A DNA stretch of 64,000 nt from Ferriphaselus sp. R-1 (GCF_000746095.1 NZ_JQKP01000001.1:124001-188000); one strand, 5' to 3'; positions 25,030-34,451 are shown, counted from the first letter of the stretch. Translations and numbers: made by a program. Notes: generated from the sequence alone by a model not told the origin.

Positions 25030-26568
25030 ATGGGCGATACCCGCGCTGCGACTGTGCTGGCTTACCACGTGCGCAGCAAGCATGCGCCGGATCGTTATGC
25101 GGCGGGGCCGGGCACCCTGGATTGGGATGCCCAACCCAAGGCGTTTCGCGATTGGGAGGGCGCCATGCAGACGCCTTTGCCGCGCGAGATCGCCGTGGCG
25201 GATATTGCGTGGGGCGAGTTGGTGGCAGCGCGCGCGCCGCTGCCGTTCAACCTGCAAAACCTCGGCTCTTTGTTGCGCTTGTGCGTGGGGCTGACGGCAT
25301 GGAAAGAATATGCCGGTTCGCGCTGGTCGTTGCGCGCGCACCCTTCATCCGGCAATCTGCATCCGACCGAGACCTGGCTGATCGCCGCTCAGGTGGACGG
25401 TCTGCAAGATGGTCTGCATCACTATCAAAATCTGCATCATGTTTTGGAACGCCGTGCGTGGGGAAGCGATACGCAGGCGGCGGGAGTGTGGCTGGGCTTC
25501 AGCTCCATCCATTGGCGCGAGGCATGGAAATACGGCGAGCGCGCTTTCCGCTACTGCCAGCTCGATATGGGGCATGTGCTGGCCGCGCTGAGTTACGCGG
25601 CGGCATTGCACGGCTGGAAGCCGCGTTTGCCGGAACTGGACGAGGCAATGTTGGCACACACGCTCGGCGTGGATCGCGTTGAAGAGTTTGCCGGTGTCGA
25701 GCACGAAGAGGCGGAGGTGCTGGTTGCACTACATGCGACGGACGCTGCATTGCCACCGGATTGGCAACAATGGGCCGGCAAGCCGGCTTTGCTCGATGCG
25801 CGTCCGCTGTATCAATGGCCGGTGATTGACGAGGTGGCGGAGGCCACGCGCGGCCCGTTGCCGCCGACGCAAGTTTCCGCATTTGGCGCAGCAGTCAGGA
25901 GGGGCGGCGACAACGACATCCGCGCAGCCCAAGTGCTGTTGAAGCGGCGCAGCGCGCAAGCCTTCGACGGGCAATCGGTGCTGCCGCAGGCCGTGTTCCG
26001 GCGCTTGCTCTGGGCGTTGTTGCCCGGCGGCTCGCCCGTGTGGGAGATGTGGACGCTGGCGGCGCGCGTGCATCCGGTGTTGCTGGTGCATCGCGTTGAA
26101 GGCATCGCGCCCGGTATGTATGTGTTGCCGCGCAGTGATGCGGCGCGGGGAGCGCTGCAAGCCGCTTTCCGCGAGACCTTTGTCTGGCAACCCGCCGATG
26201 CCGAATTCCCCTTGTTTCAACTCATCGCCGCCCGCGCCGGAAAAACCGCGCGCACCTTGTCCTGCCATCAGGATATCGCCTCCCAGTGTGCTGTCACCTT
26301 CATGCTGGTGGCCGAGTTCGCCGCGCCCATCGCCGCCGATCCGGCTGCTTACCGGCATCTGCATTGGGAGGCGGGCATGCTGGGACACGTCATCACGCTG
26401 GAAGCCGAAGCCGCCGGATGGCGCGGCACGGGCATCGGCTGTTTTTTTGACGATGCCGACCACGAGGTGCTCGGCCTCAAGGACGATACCTGGCAAGTGC
26501 TTTACCACTACGCCGTGGGCATGGCGCTGGATGATCCGCGCATTGCCACTGTGACCGCTTACGCCTGA
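25030..26568 (+). CDS. SagB/ThcOx-type double nitroreductase-fold flavoprotein
   Basis: The 512-residue protein comprises two nitroreductase-like halves. The first (about 60-230) contains RWSLRAHPSSGNLHPTETWLI at 99-119 (in pieces of the FMN-binding region) and YCQLDMGHVLAALSYAAAL. The second (about 290-510) opens with VLLKRRSAQAFDG and has HLHWEAGMLGHVITLEAEAAGWRGTGIGCFFDD. It should bind FMN and oxidise or reduce a small or peptide substrate, which is unknown. SagB relatives make azol(in)e peptides, but no cyclodehydratase is present here. It lies in a tight nif-linked run. Confidence 0.85.
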   Translation: MGDTRAATVLAYHVRSKHAPDRYAAGPGTLDWDAQPKAFRDWEGAMQTPLPREIAVADIAWGELVAARAPLPFNLQNLGSLLRLCVGLTAWKEYAGSRWSLRAHPSSGNLHPTETWLIAAQVDGLQDGLHHYQNLHHVLERRAWGSDTQAAGVWLGFSSIHWREAWKYGERAFRYCQLDMGHVLAALSYAAALHGWKPRLPELDEAMLAHTLGVDRVEEFAGVEHEEAEVLVALHATDAALPPDWQQWAGKPALLDARPLYQWPVIDEVAEATRGPLPPTQVSAFGAAVRRGGDNDIRAAQVLLKRRSAQAFDGQSVLPQAVFRRLLWALLPGGSPVWEMWTLAARVHPVLLVHRVEGIAPGMYVLPRSDAARGALQAAFRETFVWQPADAEFPLFQLIAARAGKTARTLSCHQDIASQCAVTFMLVAEFAAPIAADPAAYRHLHWEAGMLGHVITLEAEAAGWRGTGIGCFFDDADHEVLGLKDDTWQVLYHYAVGMALDDPRIATVTAYA

Positions 26569-26581
26569 ATCAGGAGCCCCA

Positions 26582-27046
26582 ATGAACGACGCAGAACTTA
26601 AAGAATGGCTGGCTCAGGCCGGCTTCGATGTGGCAGAACCGCTGGATATCGAGCGCACGATCGGCAATGCCACCACGCCGCTGATGCATGCCGCACGCCT
26701 GGGAAATCTAGTCGTGCTCGAAGCGCTGCTGGCACGCGGCGCGGCGGTGAACCGGATGAATGACGACAGCAACGGGGCGTTGTGGTTCTCCTGTTTTGCC
26801 GATAGCGAGGCTTGTGCCCGCGCGCTTATCCACGCGGGTGCGCCGCTGGACAGCCAAAATATCAACGGAGCCACGGCGCTGATTTATTGCGCCTCGGCGG
26901 GCAAAACGTCGCTGGTGAAATTGCTGCTGGAGGCGGGCGCAGATACCACGCTGATGACGCTGGACGATTTCACTGCGCTGGAGCTCGCCGCTAATCGCGC
27001 GTGTATGAAGTTGCTCAAAGAAGCCAAGGCCGCTGCACATGTTTGA
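26582..27046 (+). CDS. Ankyrin-repeat protein
   Basis: The 154-residue protein has about three to four ankyrin units: TPLMHAARLGNLVVLEALLARGAAVNRMNDDSN, GALWFSCFADSEACARALIHAGAPLDSQNINGA, and TALIYCASAGKTSLVKLLLEAGADTTLMTLDDF. It is a likely protein-protein adaptor in the cytoplasm with no enzymatic domain. The gene follows the SagB-like gene by 13 bases with an AGGAGC site, and overlaps the next gene by 8 bases. Confidence 0.9.
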   Translation: MNDAELKEWLAQAGFDVAEPLDIERTIGNATTPLMHAARLGNLVVLEALLARGAAVNRMNDDSNGALWFSCFADSEACARALIHAGAPLDSQNINGATALIYCASAGKTSLVKLLLEAGADTTLMTLDDFTALELAANRACMKLLKEAKAAAHV

Positions 27047-27344
27047 GGTAAGTCGCATACAGCATCGCGCGTTTGGTTCATTGATTCGCGTGCAATTCGC
27101 CGACAACTACGTGCTGCGGCTTACTCAGGCTGAGGCCTCCAGCCTGTCGTTTGCGTTGGTTGCCGTGCGCGACGGCGTGAGTCCCGAGCGGGAAATCTAT
27201 ATGAGCCCGATTGCCAGTGATGGCGCTTTCATTGGGACGGTGTGCGATGCGGGCATGAGCATCGCGTTGCCCGACGGTACGCTTGAACTGGACTGGCCCC
27301 ATGTTGGCGCCTTAGCCCAAGCGCTGGCAGCTGCCATCGCTTAA
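27039..27344 (+). CDS. Unknown small protein at the end of the nif run
   Basis: I do not recognise this 101-residue protein. It has alternating beta-strands (GSLIRVQFADNYVLRL, SPEREIYMSPIASDG, ALPDGTLELDWPHV) and a final helix (VGALAQALAAAIA). It has no signal peptide and one Cys. It overlaps the ankyrin gene by 8 bases, so both are probably translated from the same mRNA. It is convergent with the hxlR gene 15 bases on. Confidence 0.6.
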   Translation: MFEVSRIQHRAFGSLIRVQFADNYVLRLTQAEASSLSFALVAVRDGVSPEREIYMSPIASDGAFIGTVCDAGMSIALPDGTLELDWPHVGALAQALAAAIA

Positions 27345-27359
27345 GCGGATAAGCCAAGC

Positions 27360-27743
27360 TCAGCGTTTCTGCCGCGCCTGCATGATTTGCGGCAGATTGA
27401 TTTCGATCCAGTCGGTCAGCGCCTCAACCTGTTGACCGACTCCCTCGCCCAGCGGGGTTAGCGAATATTCCACATGCGGCGGCACCACCGGGTGAGATAC
27501 CCGATTGATGAAGCCATCCTGTTCCAATTGCTGTAGCGTCTGTGCCAGCATCTTTTCGCTCACTTCCCCGACCTTGCGGCGCAGTTCGCTGAAGCGGTGC
27601 GTGCCTTCCCTCAACGCCACCAGCACCAGCACGCCCCAGCGGCTGGTGACATGCTTGAGGATTTCGCGCGAAGGACATTGCACGGCGAAGACTTCTCCGC
27701 GTCGCATTTTGACGGACAGCGTCTGAGGTTGAGTTGTTGGCAT
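27360..27743 (-). CDS. HxlR-family regulator, likely controlling qorB
   Basis: Winged-helix DNA-binding protein of 127 residues: CPSREILKHVTSRWGVLVLVALREGTHRFSELRRKVGEVSEKMLAQTLQQLEQDGFINR, followed by the wing (VVPPHVEYSLTPLGEGV). A Cys at residue 23 is where redox-sensing HxlR proteins (QorR, YodB) carry their sensor. The divergent qorB has the same arrangement as E. coli ytfH(qorR)-ytfG(qorB). The 94-base gap contains two related ACTTAC segments that could be operators. Confidence 0.9.
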   Translation of the reverse strand: MPTTQPQTLSVKMRRGEVFAVQCPSREILKHVTSRWGVLVLVALREGTHRFSELRRKVGEVSEKMLAQTLQQLEQDGFINRVSHPVVPPHVEYSLTPLGEGVGQQVEALTDWIEINLPQIMQARQKR

Positions 27744-27837
27744 TGCACTTACCTTTTTGTGCGTACTTACGAAAAGTCATTGTAGCGGATACTCTTCGCT
27801 TCCCCAACTCGATTAACCCATGCCGAAAGGAAACACC

Positions 27838-28686
27838 ATGATCGTCGTTACCGGAGCCACTGGCCAGCTGGGCCGCCTTGTCATCGCAGCCCTGCTGAAA
27901 AAAACAGCCGCCACCAACATTGTCGCCGCTGTGCGCAATGTCGAAAAAGCCCAAGGCCTCGCGGCATTGGGCGTGCACGTGCGCCATGCCGACTACAGCC
28001 AACCCGCGAGCTGGGATGCGGCATTACACGGCGCAGATAAAGTGCTGCTGATTTCTTCCAGCGAAATCGGGCAACGCACGCAACAGCACCGCAGCGTGAT
28101 CGATGCCGCCAAACGCGCGGGCATCAAACTGCTGGCCTACACCAGCGTGCTGCACGCCGACACTTCCGTGCTGGGCTTGGCCGCCGAGCACAGGGAAACC
28201 GAGGCGCTGCTGCGCGCCTCCGGTGTGCCCTTCGCGTTGCTGCGCAATGGCTGGTACACCGAGAACTATGCGGCTGGCATTCCCACCGCGTTGGCGTTGG
28301 GTGCGGTGTATGGCTGCGCGGGCGATGGCCGCATCTCCTCCGCCACGCGCGCCGACTACGCCGAAGCTGCCGCCGTCGTGCTGACGACCAACAACCAAGC
28401 CGGAAACGTTTACGAGCTGGCTGGTGACAACGCCTACACCTTGAGTGAATTTGCCGCAGAAATATCGCGCCAAGCTGGCCGCGCCATCGGCTACGTCAAT
28501 CTGCCGGAAGCGGAATACAAAAAAGCGCTGCTAGGCGCGGGCTTGCCGGAGTTCCTCGCCGAACTGCTGGCGAATTCCGACACGGGCGTTTCAAAAGGCG
28601 CGTTGTTCGATGAGGGGCAGCAATTGAGCACGCTCATCGGCCGACCGACGACCACGTTGGCAACGGCAGTTGCGGCGGCACTTTAA
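27838..28686 (+). CDS. qorB: NAD(P)H:quinone oxidoreductase QorB (type 2)
   Basis: Atypical short-chain dehydrogenase (NmrA-like) of 282 residues that reduces quinones. The NADPH-binding loop is VTGATGQLGRLV at the N-terminus. Further family features are ISSSEIGQRTQQHRSVIDAAKRAG, LLRNGWYTENY and SDTGVSKGALFDEGQQLSTLIGRPTTTL. The ATG at 27838 is six codons into the longest frame and is favoured by the family. It is divergent from the HxlR regulator and converges on nifF. Confidence 0.94.
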   Translation: MIVVTGATGQLGRLVIAALLKKTAATNIVAAVRNVEKAQGLAALGVHVRHADYSQPASWDAALHGADKVLLISSSEIGQRTQQHRSVIDAAKRAGIKLLAYTSVLHADTSVLGLAAEHRETEALLRASGVPFALLRNGWYTENYAAGIPTALALGAVYGCAGDGRISSATRADYAEAAAVVLTTNNQAGNVYELAGDNAYTLSEFAAEISRQAGRAIGYVNLPEAEYKKALLGAGLPEFLAELLANSDTGVSKGALFDEGQQLSTLIGRPTTTLATAVAAAL

Positions 28687-28696
28687 CTTCCACTCG

Positions 28697-28716
28697 GGGC
28701 AGGCTGCGGCCTGCCC
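28697..28716. terminator. Hairpin between converging qorB and nifF
   Basis: GGGCAGGC-TGCG-GCCTGCCC is an 8-bp GC stem in the 46-base gap between two convergent genes, so it could end both transcripts. T-tracts are weak on both sides. Confidence 0.6.
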
Positions 28717-28732
28717 TTGCACACCATCTCGC

Positions 28733-29275
28733 TCAGACTGCAAGCCCAAATTCAGGCGAGATCAGCTTCAACCACGCTTCCACCCGAGCATCGGTCAGCA
28801 GCTTCTGGTTTTCCTGATCCAGCACCAAGCCGACGAACTCGTCATCCACCAATGCCTTTGAGGCGATGAAGTCGTAATCGTCCGCAGGCCATTGGCCAAC
28901 CACCCGTGCGCCGCGAGCAACCAGGAATTCGTAGAGGATGCCGAGCGCATCGACGAACTCATCCGGATATTTTCCCTGGTCACCGAGTCCGAACAGCGCG
29001 ACCGTCTTGCCCGTGAAATCCACCTCACTGAGTTGAGGCAGGAACTCTTCCCATCCTCCGCCCATGCAATCGGTTGAAAGGCCGGGGAGTTGTCCGCCAC
29101 CGAGAGTGGATGTGCCAAAGATCAGGTAGTCGTAGCTGGCCACCAGCGCTGCATTGGCCTTGTTCACATTGAGTGCATCGGCCATGGTGTCATCATCAAA
29201 CTGCTTTTTTATCGCTTTGGCGATGCGGCGAGTATTACCTGTGCTACTGGCGAAAAACAATCCGGTGCGGGACAT
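28733..29275 (-). CDS. nifF: Flavodoxin NifF
   Basis: Long-chain flavodoxin of 180 residues, an electron donor to the nitrogenase Fe protein. The FMN phosphate loop is FFASSTGNTRRIA. The isoalloxazine loops are GTSTLGGGQLPG and FGLGDQGKYPDEFVDALG. The long-chain insert is present (DYDFIASKALVDDEFVGLVLDQENQ). It lies downstream of an unknown gene on the same strand, with a 65-base gap holding a palindrome that contains TGT-N10-ACA. No sigma54 element is directly before it. Confidence 0.92.
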   Translation of the reverse strand: MSRTGLFFASSTGNTRRIAKAIKKQFDDDTMADALNVNKANAALVASYDYLIFGTSTLGGGQLPGLSTDCMGGGWEEFLPQLSEVDFTGKTVALFGLGDQGKYPDEFVDALGILYEFLVARGARVVGQWPADDYDFIASKALVDDEFVGLVLDQENQKLLTDARVEAWLKLISPEFGLAV

Positions 29276-29340
29276 ATCGACTCCTTGCGGGTTGCGCTGA
29301 TTGTCGGGTATCCCACAATCAGCGCGTTGTACGACACAAA

Positions 29341-29898
29341 CTAGACGGGGCCGCGACCAGCACGTTTCAGTTCCACAGTGCGGGTTAGCGCCTCTTCGAA
29401 CGAGACCTTGTCGCCTTTGGGCTTGAAGTCGTGCAGTGCCTTATAGACGGTAATGATCTTTTCGGAGGCGGATTGCCCCTTGAAATCACCCTTATCCAGA
29501 GCGGCGAGATCAATCAATTCGTTCCAGATCAGCCCTTCCTGCATGCCGATCACGGGGATGTGCAAATTGCCCAGCTCGATGATGAGCGGCTTGTTGATAT
29601 TCACCACGAACAGAATAATCTTAATATCTTCCGCAAAATCAGCTTGATAGTAATCAATGACCTTGGGCAGAAGCGCGAGTTCGTCCAGACTGCCGACGTA
29701 CAGTTTGATCTTGTCGTCCTGAGACAGCACGATGGTGTTCTTGATGGTGGCAACCGGAGGTTTGCGATGTCCCAGAGCATCTCCTATCTCACCCAATTCC
29801 AATACAAGGTCGCCACGATAAGCAGCGTAGCTCCCATTGGCTTCCTTGAAGTTCATATTGAACAACAATCCTTTTTGCTCGTAAGTGTCGAATAGCAT
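29341..29898 (-). CDS. Unknown protein upstream of nifF
   Basis: I do not recognise this 185-residue protein. It starts at MLFDTYEQKGLLF (ATG 29898 with a GGAG site). It appears to be alpha/beta: YRGDLVLELGEIGDALG, IVLSQDDKIKLYVGSLDELALLPKVIDYY, IKIILFVVNINKPLIIELGNLHIPVIGMQEG. There is no Cys cluster, signal peptide or membrane segment. It is probably cotranscribed with nifF, and a sigma54-like element lies about 38 bases upstream. A role in electron supply is only positional. Confidence 0.7.
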   Translation of the reverse strand: MLFDTYEQKGLLFNMNFKEANGSYAAYRGDLVLELGEIGDALGHRKPPVATIKNTIVLSQDDKIKLYVGSLDELALLPKVIDYYQADFAEDIKIILFVVNINKPLIIELGNLHIPVIGMQEGLIWNELIDLAALDKGDFKGQSASEKIITVYKALHDFKPKGDKVSFEEALTRTVELKRAGRGPV

Positions 29899-29935
29899 GT
29901 CAGCTCCTGTGTTGAATAAAGGTGCTTGTGACACA

Positions 29936-29950
29936 GCAATATCCATACCA
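29936..29950 (-). promoter_or_regulatory. Possible sigma54 promoter for the unknown gene and nifF
   Basis: The minus strand reads TGGTAT-GGATA-TTGC. It keeps the essential GG and GC at the correct spacing but departs from consensus at one -24 position. No TGT-N10-ACA is seen upstream of it. Confidence 0.45.
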
Positions 29951-30091
29951 AGCTATGGGTGCTTGGGCGAGGTGGTTGCAGCAGGTTGCGTGGATAGTCA
30001 GGCGGAAATTACTGGAAGCAATGCAGCGTTGGCATTTGCGATGCTGGAAAATACAAAGGTGGACACCGTAGTGCCCACCTTTGTACCGAAT

Positions 30092-30137
30092 TGGCTTCCC
30101 GACCTGGACTCGAACCAGGGACCTGCGGATTAACAGT
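30092..30137 (-). pseudogene. 3' half of tRNA-Asn
   Basis: The minus strand reads from CTGTTAATCCGCAGG (anticodon GTT) through the T-arm TTCGAGTCCAGG to an encoded CCA. The acceptor and D-arm 5' half is missing, so no tRNA can fold. Such 3' halves are left when an integrating element uses a tRNA gene as attachment site. It lies 0.2 kb beyond the last nif-linked gene. The 29899-30320 stretch has no gene. Confidence 0.85.
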
Positions 30138-30192
30138 TCGATGTTCCAAATTTAGCGGTGATTATTACAGTCGATCCGAGGCGGTGACAAGA

Positions 30193-30226
30193 AAATGCCT
30201 AGCAATTCAGCTAGGCATTTTTCATT
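30193..30226. terminator. Bidirectional terminator downstream of nrdB
   Basis: AAATGCCTAGC and its inverse flank the loop AATTCA. T-rich tracts follow on both strands. It is well placed to end the minus-strand nrdAB transcript. Confidence 0.8.
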
Positions 30227-30320
30227 TTCTATTCGTCGCTCAGAGCAGACTTATCTGACCGGGAGAGCACGATTATGTGTCCAAAGAGCAGCCTTATCTG
30301 TCCGCGAACGGATGTCGCGG

Positions 30321-31463
30321 TCAATCCCAGCTCAACGCGCCGCCCGACTGATATTCCGTCACCCGCGTCTCGAAGAAGTTCTTCTCTTTCTTCAAGTCAA
30401 TCATCTCGGCCATCCAGGGGAAGGGGTTGGTTGCGCCCTGGAACAACACGTCGATGCCGATCTGCTGGCAGCGACGGTTGGCGATGAAGCGCAGGTATTC
30501 CTTGAACATGCCGGAATTCAGCCCCAGCACACCTCGCGGCATGGTGTCTTCGGCGTAGCGGTATTCGAGGTCGACGGCCTTCTGGAACAGGCCCTGGATC
30601 TCGGCGCGGAACTCGGGTGTCCACAGGTGCGGGTTCTCCAGCTTGATCTGGTTGATCACGTCCACACCGAAGTTCAGGTGCATGGATTCATCGCGCAGGA
30701 TGTACTGGTACTGCTCGGCGGCACCGGTCATCTTGTTCTGGCGACCGAGGGCGAGGATCTGCACGAAGCCGACATAGAAGAACAGGCCTTCCATGATGCA
30801 GGCGAACACGATCAGGCTGCGCAGCAGTTTTTGGTCAGCTTCCGGCGTGCCGGTCTTGAAGTCCGGGTCGGTGAGCGTCTCGATGAACGGGATCAGGAAC
30901 TCGTCCTTGTCGCGGATGCTCTGGACTTCGTGATAGGCGTTGAACACTTCGCCCTCATCCAGCCCCAGGCTTTCCACGATGTACTGGTAGGCGTGGGTGT
31001 GGATGGCTTCCTCGAAGGCTTGGCGCAGCAGGAACTGGCGGCACTCGGGATTGGTGATGTGGCGGTAAGTGCCCAGCGCGATGTTGTTGGCGGCGAGCGA
31101 GTCGGCGGTGGTGAAGAAACCCAGATTGCGCTTGACCAGACGGCGCTCGTCTTCGGTCAGGCCGTTCGGATTCTTCCACAGCGCGATGTCGGCGGACATG
31201 TTCACTTCCTGCGGCATCCAGTGATTGGCGCAAGCGGCGAGGTATTTCTCCCACGCCCACTTGTACTTGAACGGCACCAGCTGGTTCACATCGGCACGGC
31301 TGTTGATGATGCGCTTGTCCTCTACGCGCACGCGGCCCGTGCCGGTGGAGGCGGTCTGCGTCGCCGTGCTGGTGCTGCTCGGCATGGAGGTGGCGGAACT
31401 CATCGCGCCCATGCGTACAGCGGGGGCGATGGATGGGGTGATTTCGTCGTCGAAAGAGAGCAT
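30321..31463 (-). CDS. nrdB: Ribonucleotide reductase beta subunit (class Ia) NrdB
   Basis: Holds the diiron-tyrosyl radical for deoxyribonucleotide synthesis. The 380-residue protein contains the diiron ligands in [16 protein letters not shown] and [15 protein letters not shown]. The C-terminal tail ([10 protein letters not shown]) binds NrdA. The start MLSFDDEI at 31463 has a GGAG site; the frame extends 15 codons further but without family similarity. It follows nrdA by 26 bases. Confidence 0.95.
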   Translation of the reverse strand: MLSFDDEITPSIAPAVRMGAMSSATSMPSSTSTATQTASTGTGRVRVEDKRIINSRADVNQLVPFKYKWAWEKYLAACANHWMPQEVNMSADIALWKNPNGLTEDERRLVKRNLGFFTTADSLAANNIALGTYRHITNPECRQFLLRQAFEEAIHTHAYQYIVESLGLDEGEVFNAYHEVQSIRDKDEFLIPFIETLTDPDFKTGTPEADQKLLRSLIVFACIMEGLFFYVGFVQILALGRQNKMTGAAEQYQYILRDESMHLNFGVDVINQIKLENPHLWTPEFRAEIQGLFQKAVDLEYRYAEDTMPRGVLGLNSGMFKEYLRFIANRRCQQIGIDVLFQGATNPFPWMAEMIDLKKEKNFFETRVTEYQSGGALSWD

Positions 31464-31489
31464 TTGCTTATCTCCTGTGGAAACCCGCC

Positions 31490-34354
31490 TTACTGGCAGG
31501 CCTCGCACTCTGGATTATCTATGGAACAGAATTTGGGTTCTTCTGCGGCTGGCGCTGCCGATGCGCTGGCGATGCCGCCGCTGTTCGGCACAGCGTTCAG
31601 GCTGCCTGCGCGCGAGGTAGATTTTTCCGCCGAGGTCGCGCCCAGAGTGCGCAGGTAGTACGTCGTCTTCAGGCCGCGCAGCCAAGCCAGCTTGTAGGTG
31701 TCGTCGAGCTTGCGGCCCGACACGCCCGCCATGTAGATGTTCAGCGACTGCGCCTGGTCGATCCACTTCTGGCGACGCGAGGCGGCTTCGATCAGCCAGC
31801 TCGGCTCGACTTCGAAAGCGGTAGCGTACAGGTTGCGCAGGTCAGCCGGGATGCGGTCGATCTTGCTCAGGCTGCCGTCGAAATACTTCAGGTCGGCGAT
31901 CATCACCTCGTCCCACAGGCCGAGCGCCTTGAGGTCGTTCACCAGATGGTCGTTGATGATGGTGAATTCGCCAGACAGGTTCGATTTCACGAAGATGTTC
32001 TGGTAGGTCGGCTCGATGCTGGCCGACACGCCGACGATGTTAGAAATGGTCGCGGTCGGGGCGATGGCCACGCAGTTGGAGTTGCGCATGCCGTGCTGGG
32101 CGATGCGGGCACGCAGTGCGTTCCAGTCCAGCGTGGACGATTCGTCCACTTCGACGTAGCCGCCACGCGCGTCGCGCAGCAGGGCCAGCGTGTCTTGCGG
32201 CAGGATGCCACGGTCCCACAGGCTGCCGCGATAGCTGGAATAGCGGCCACGCTCTTCGGCCAGCTCGGTGGAGGCGAGGTAGGCGTAGTAGCACACGGCT
32301 TCCATCGAACGGTCGGCGAACTCGACTGCTTCTTGGCTGGCGTACGGCACGCGCAGGGTGTGCAACGCATCCTGGAAGCCCATGATGCCCATGCCGACGG
32401 GGCGGTGGCGCAGGTTGGCATCGCGCGCCTTCTTGACGGCGTAGTAGTTGATGTCGATCACGTTGTCCAGCATGCGCATCGCGGTGCGGATGGTGCGTGC
32501 CAGCTTGGCCTGGTCGATCTGGCCGTCTGCGGTGAGGTGCGCCGCTAGGTTCACCGAGCCCAGGTTACACACGGCGATCTCGGATTCCGAAGTGTTCAGT
32601 GTGATTTCCGTACACAGGTTGGAGCTGTGCACCACGCCGACGTGTTGCTGCGGGCTGCGGATGTTGCACGGGTCTTTGAAGGTGATCCAGGGATGGCCGG
32701 TTTCGAACAGCATGGTCAGGATCTTGCGCCACAGCGAAGCGGCGGGAACTTTCTTGAACAGTTTCAGTTCGCCGGAGGCGGCCTTGGCTTCGTAGCCGGT
32801 GTAAGCCGCCTCGAATTCGGCGCCGAACTTGTCGTGCAGGTCGGGGCAAGTGGCGGGCGAGAACAGCGTCCAGTCGCCACCTTCCATCACGCGCTTCATG
32901 AACAGGTCGGGGATCCAGTTCGCGGTGTTCATGTCGTGGGTGCGGCGGCGGTCGTCGCCGGTGTTCTTGCGCAGTTCCAGGAATTCTTCGATGTCCAGAT
33001 GCCAGGTTTCCAGGTAGGCGCAGACCGCGCCCTTGCGCTTGCCGCCCTGATTCACCGCCACGGCGGTGTCGTTCACCACCTTGAGGAAGGGGACCACGCC
33101 CTGTGACTTGCCGTTGGTACCCTTGATGTGCGAACCCAGCGCACGCACGTTGCTCCAGTCGTTGCCCAGACCGCCCGCGAACTTGGACAGCAGCGCGTTC
33201 TCCTTCAGCGCCTCGTAGATGCCGTCGAGGTCGTCGGACACGGTGGTCAGGTAGCAGGAGGACAGCTGCGAACGGCGGGTGCCGGAGTTGAACAGCGTCG
33301 GCGTGGACGACATGAAGTCGAAGCTGGACAGCAGGCGGTAGAACTCGATGGCGCGGGCTTCGCGGTCGATCTCGTTCAGCGCCAGACCCATGGCCACGCG
33401 CATGAAGAAGGCTTGCGGCAGCTCGATGCGCTCGTCCTCGATGTGCAGGAAATAGCGGTCATACAGGGTTTGCAGGCCGAGGTAGTTGAAGTTCAGGTCG
33501 CGGCTGGCATCCAGTTCCGCGCCCAGGCGGGCCAGGTCGTAATGGCCCAGTTCCGGGTTGAGCAACTCGGCTTCGATGCCACGCTTGATGAATTTGGGGA
33601 AGTATTCCGCGTAACGCGCAGCCATCTCGGCCTGAGTCACCTCTTCGCCCAGAATGACGAAGCGGATGTTGTCCAGCAGCAGGCGCGCGGTGACGAAGCC
33701 GTAGGCCGGGTCTTTCTCGATCAGGGTGCGGGCGGACAGGATGGTGCTCTTGTGGACTTCCTTCAGCGATACGCCTTCGTACAGGTCTTTCAGCGTCTGC
33801 TTGAGGATCAGCTCGGGATCGACCGCGCTGCCCAAGCCTTCGCAAGACGAAGCGATGACGCTCTTCAGGCGGTCCATGTCCAGCGGATGCAGGCTGCCGT
33901 CCAGATGGGTGACGTTGAGCGTGTGCTCCGGCTCGGTCTTCTTCGCCTTGGCGCGTTCTTGCGAGCGTTGCTCGCGGTACAGCACATAAGCACGGGCCAC
34001 GTCGTGTTCGCCGGAGCGCATCAACGACAGCTCGACCTGATCCTGGATATCTTCGATGTGTACCGTGCCACCTTGTGGCTGGCGGCGCATCAGCGCATTC
34101 ACCACGTTGGCGGTAAGTTGCTCCACCATCTCGCGCACGCGGGCGGAACCGGCGGCCTGGCTGCCGTTGACGGCGATGAACGCCTTGGTCACGGCGATGG
34201 CGATCTTGGAGGGCTCGAACGACACCACAGAGCCGTTGCGGCGCACTACCTTGTAGGCATCATAGAGCGACGCGCCAGTGGCGGAAGAGTCGGCGGTCAT
34301 GCCGCTGTGGATCGGGGGCGGATTGGCAGTAAAGCTCTCGGCGGCTTGCAGCAT
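31490..34354 (-). CDS. nrdA: Ribonucleotide reductase alpha subunit (class Ia) NrdA
   Basis: Catalytic subunit of about 954 residues. Two ATP-cone-like regulatory domains come first (about 30-130: [19 protein letters not shown]; about 150-250: [20 protein letters not shown]). The ten-stranded barrel follows, with [30 protein letters not shown] and [13 protein letters not shown]. The C-terminal CEACQ is the redox-relay cysteine pair. The start at 34354 has an AGGGAGAA site. Regulation by NrdR is expected from two boxes at 34404-34451. Confidence 0.96.
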   Translation of the reverse strand: MLQAAESFTANPPPIHSGMTADSSATGASLYDAYKVVRRNGSVVSFEPSKIAIAVTKAFIAVNGSQAAGSARVREMVEQLTANVVNALMRRQPQGGTVHIEDIQDQVELSLMRSGEHDVARAYVLYREQRSQERAKAKKTEPEHTLNVTHLDGSLHPLDMDRLKSVIASSCEGLGSAVDPELILKQTLKDLYEGVSLKEVHKSTILSARTLIEKDPAYGFVTARLLLDNIRFVILGEEVTQAEMAARYAEYFPKFIKRGIEAELLNPELGHYDLARLGAELDASRDLNFNYLGLQTLYDRYFLHIEDERIELPQAFFMRVAMGLALNEIDREARAIEFYRLLSSFDFMSSTPTLFNSGTRRSQLSSCYLTTVSDDLDGIYEALKENALLSKFAGGLGNDWSNVRALGSHIKGTNGKSQGVVPFLKVVNDTAVAVNQGGKRKGAVCAYLETWHLDIEEFLELRKNTGDDRRRTHDMNTANWIPDLFMKRVMEGGDWTLFSPATCPDLHDKFGAEFEAAYTGYEAKAASGELKLFKKVPAASLWRKILTMLFETGHPWITFKDPCNIRSPQQHVGVVHSSNLCTEITLNTSESEIAVCNLGSVNLAAHLTADGQIDQAKLARTIRTAMRMLDNVIDINYYAVKKARDANLRHRPVGMGIMGFQDALHTLRVPYASQEAVEFADRSMEAVCYYAYLASTELAEERGRYSSYRGSLWDRGILPQDTLALLRDARGGYVEVDESSTLDWNALRARIAQHGMRNSNCVAIAPTATISNIVGVSASIEPTYQNIFVKSNLSGEFTIINDHLVNDLKALGLWDEVMIADLKYFDGSLSKIDRIPADLRNLYATAFEVEPSWLIEAASRRQKWIDQAQSLNIYMAGVSGRKLDDTYKLAWLRGLKTTYYLRTLGATSAEKSTSRAGSLNAVPNSGGIASASAAPAAEEPKFCSIDNPECEACQ

Positions 34355-34403
34355 GAATGATTCTCCCTGTCGAATTATTGAGTTGCTTGGTTTTTTCATG
34401 AAA

Positions 34404-34451
34404 CCACAATATATAGTGGTCGGACTGCTTTATGGGCGCTAATTCTAGTGC
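34404..34451. promoter_or_regulatory. Paired NrdR boxes upstream of nrdA
   Basis: Box 1 (34404-34419) CCACAATATATAGTGG and box 2 (34436-34451) GCGCTAATTCTAGTGC both fit ACACWATATATWGTGT at the core positions. Their centres are exactly 32 bases apart, three helical turns, as is usual for NrdR pairs. Box 2 is weaker. Confidence 0.87.

Noticed and set aside
29302-29317. TGT-N10-ACA palindrome before nifF as a NifA site
   Set aside because: No -24/-12 element lies between it and nifF, and the palindrome GATTGT/ACAATC may simply be a hairpin.
30092-30137. Functional tRNA-Asn
   Set aside because: Only the anticodon-to-3' half is present; the D-arm and acceptor 5' strand are missing.
30195-31658. 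Long plus-strand open frame opposite nrdB
   Set aside because: High-GC shadow frame; nrdB on the other strand has clear catalytic motifs and a ribosome site.
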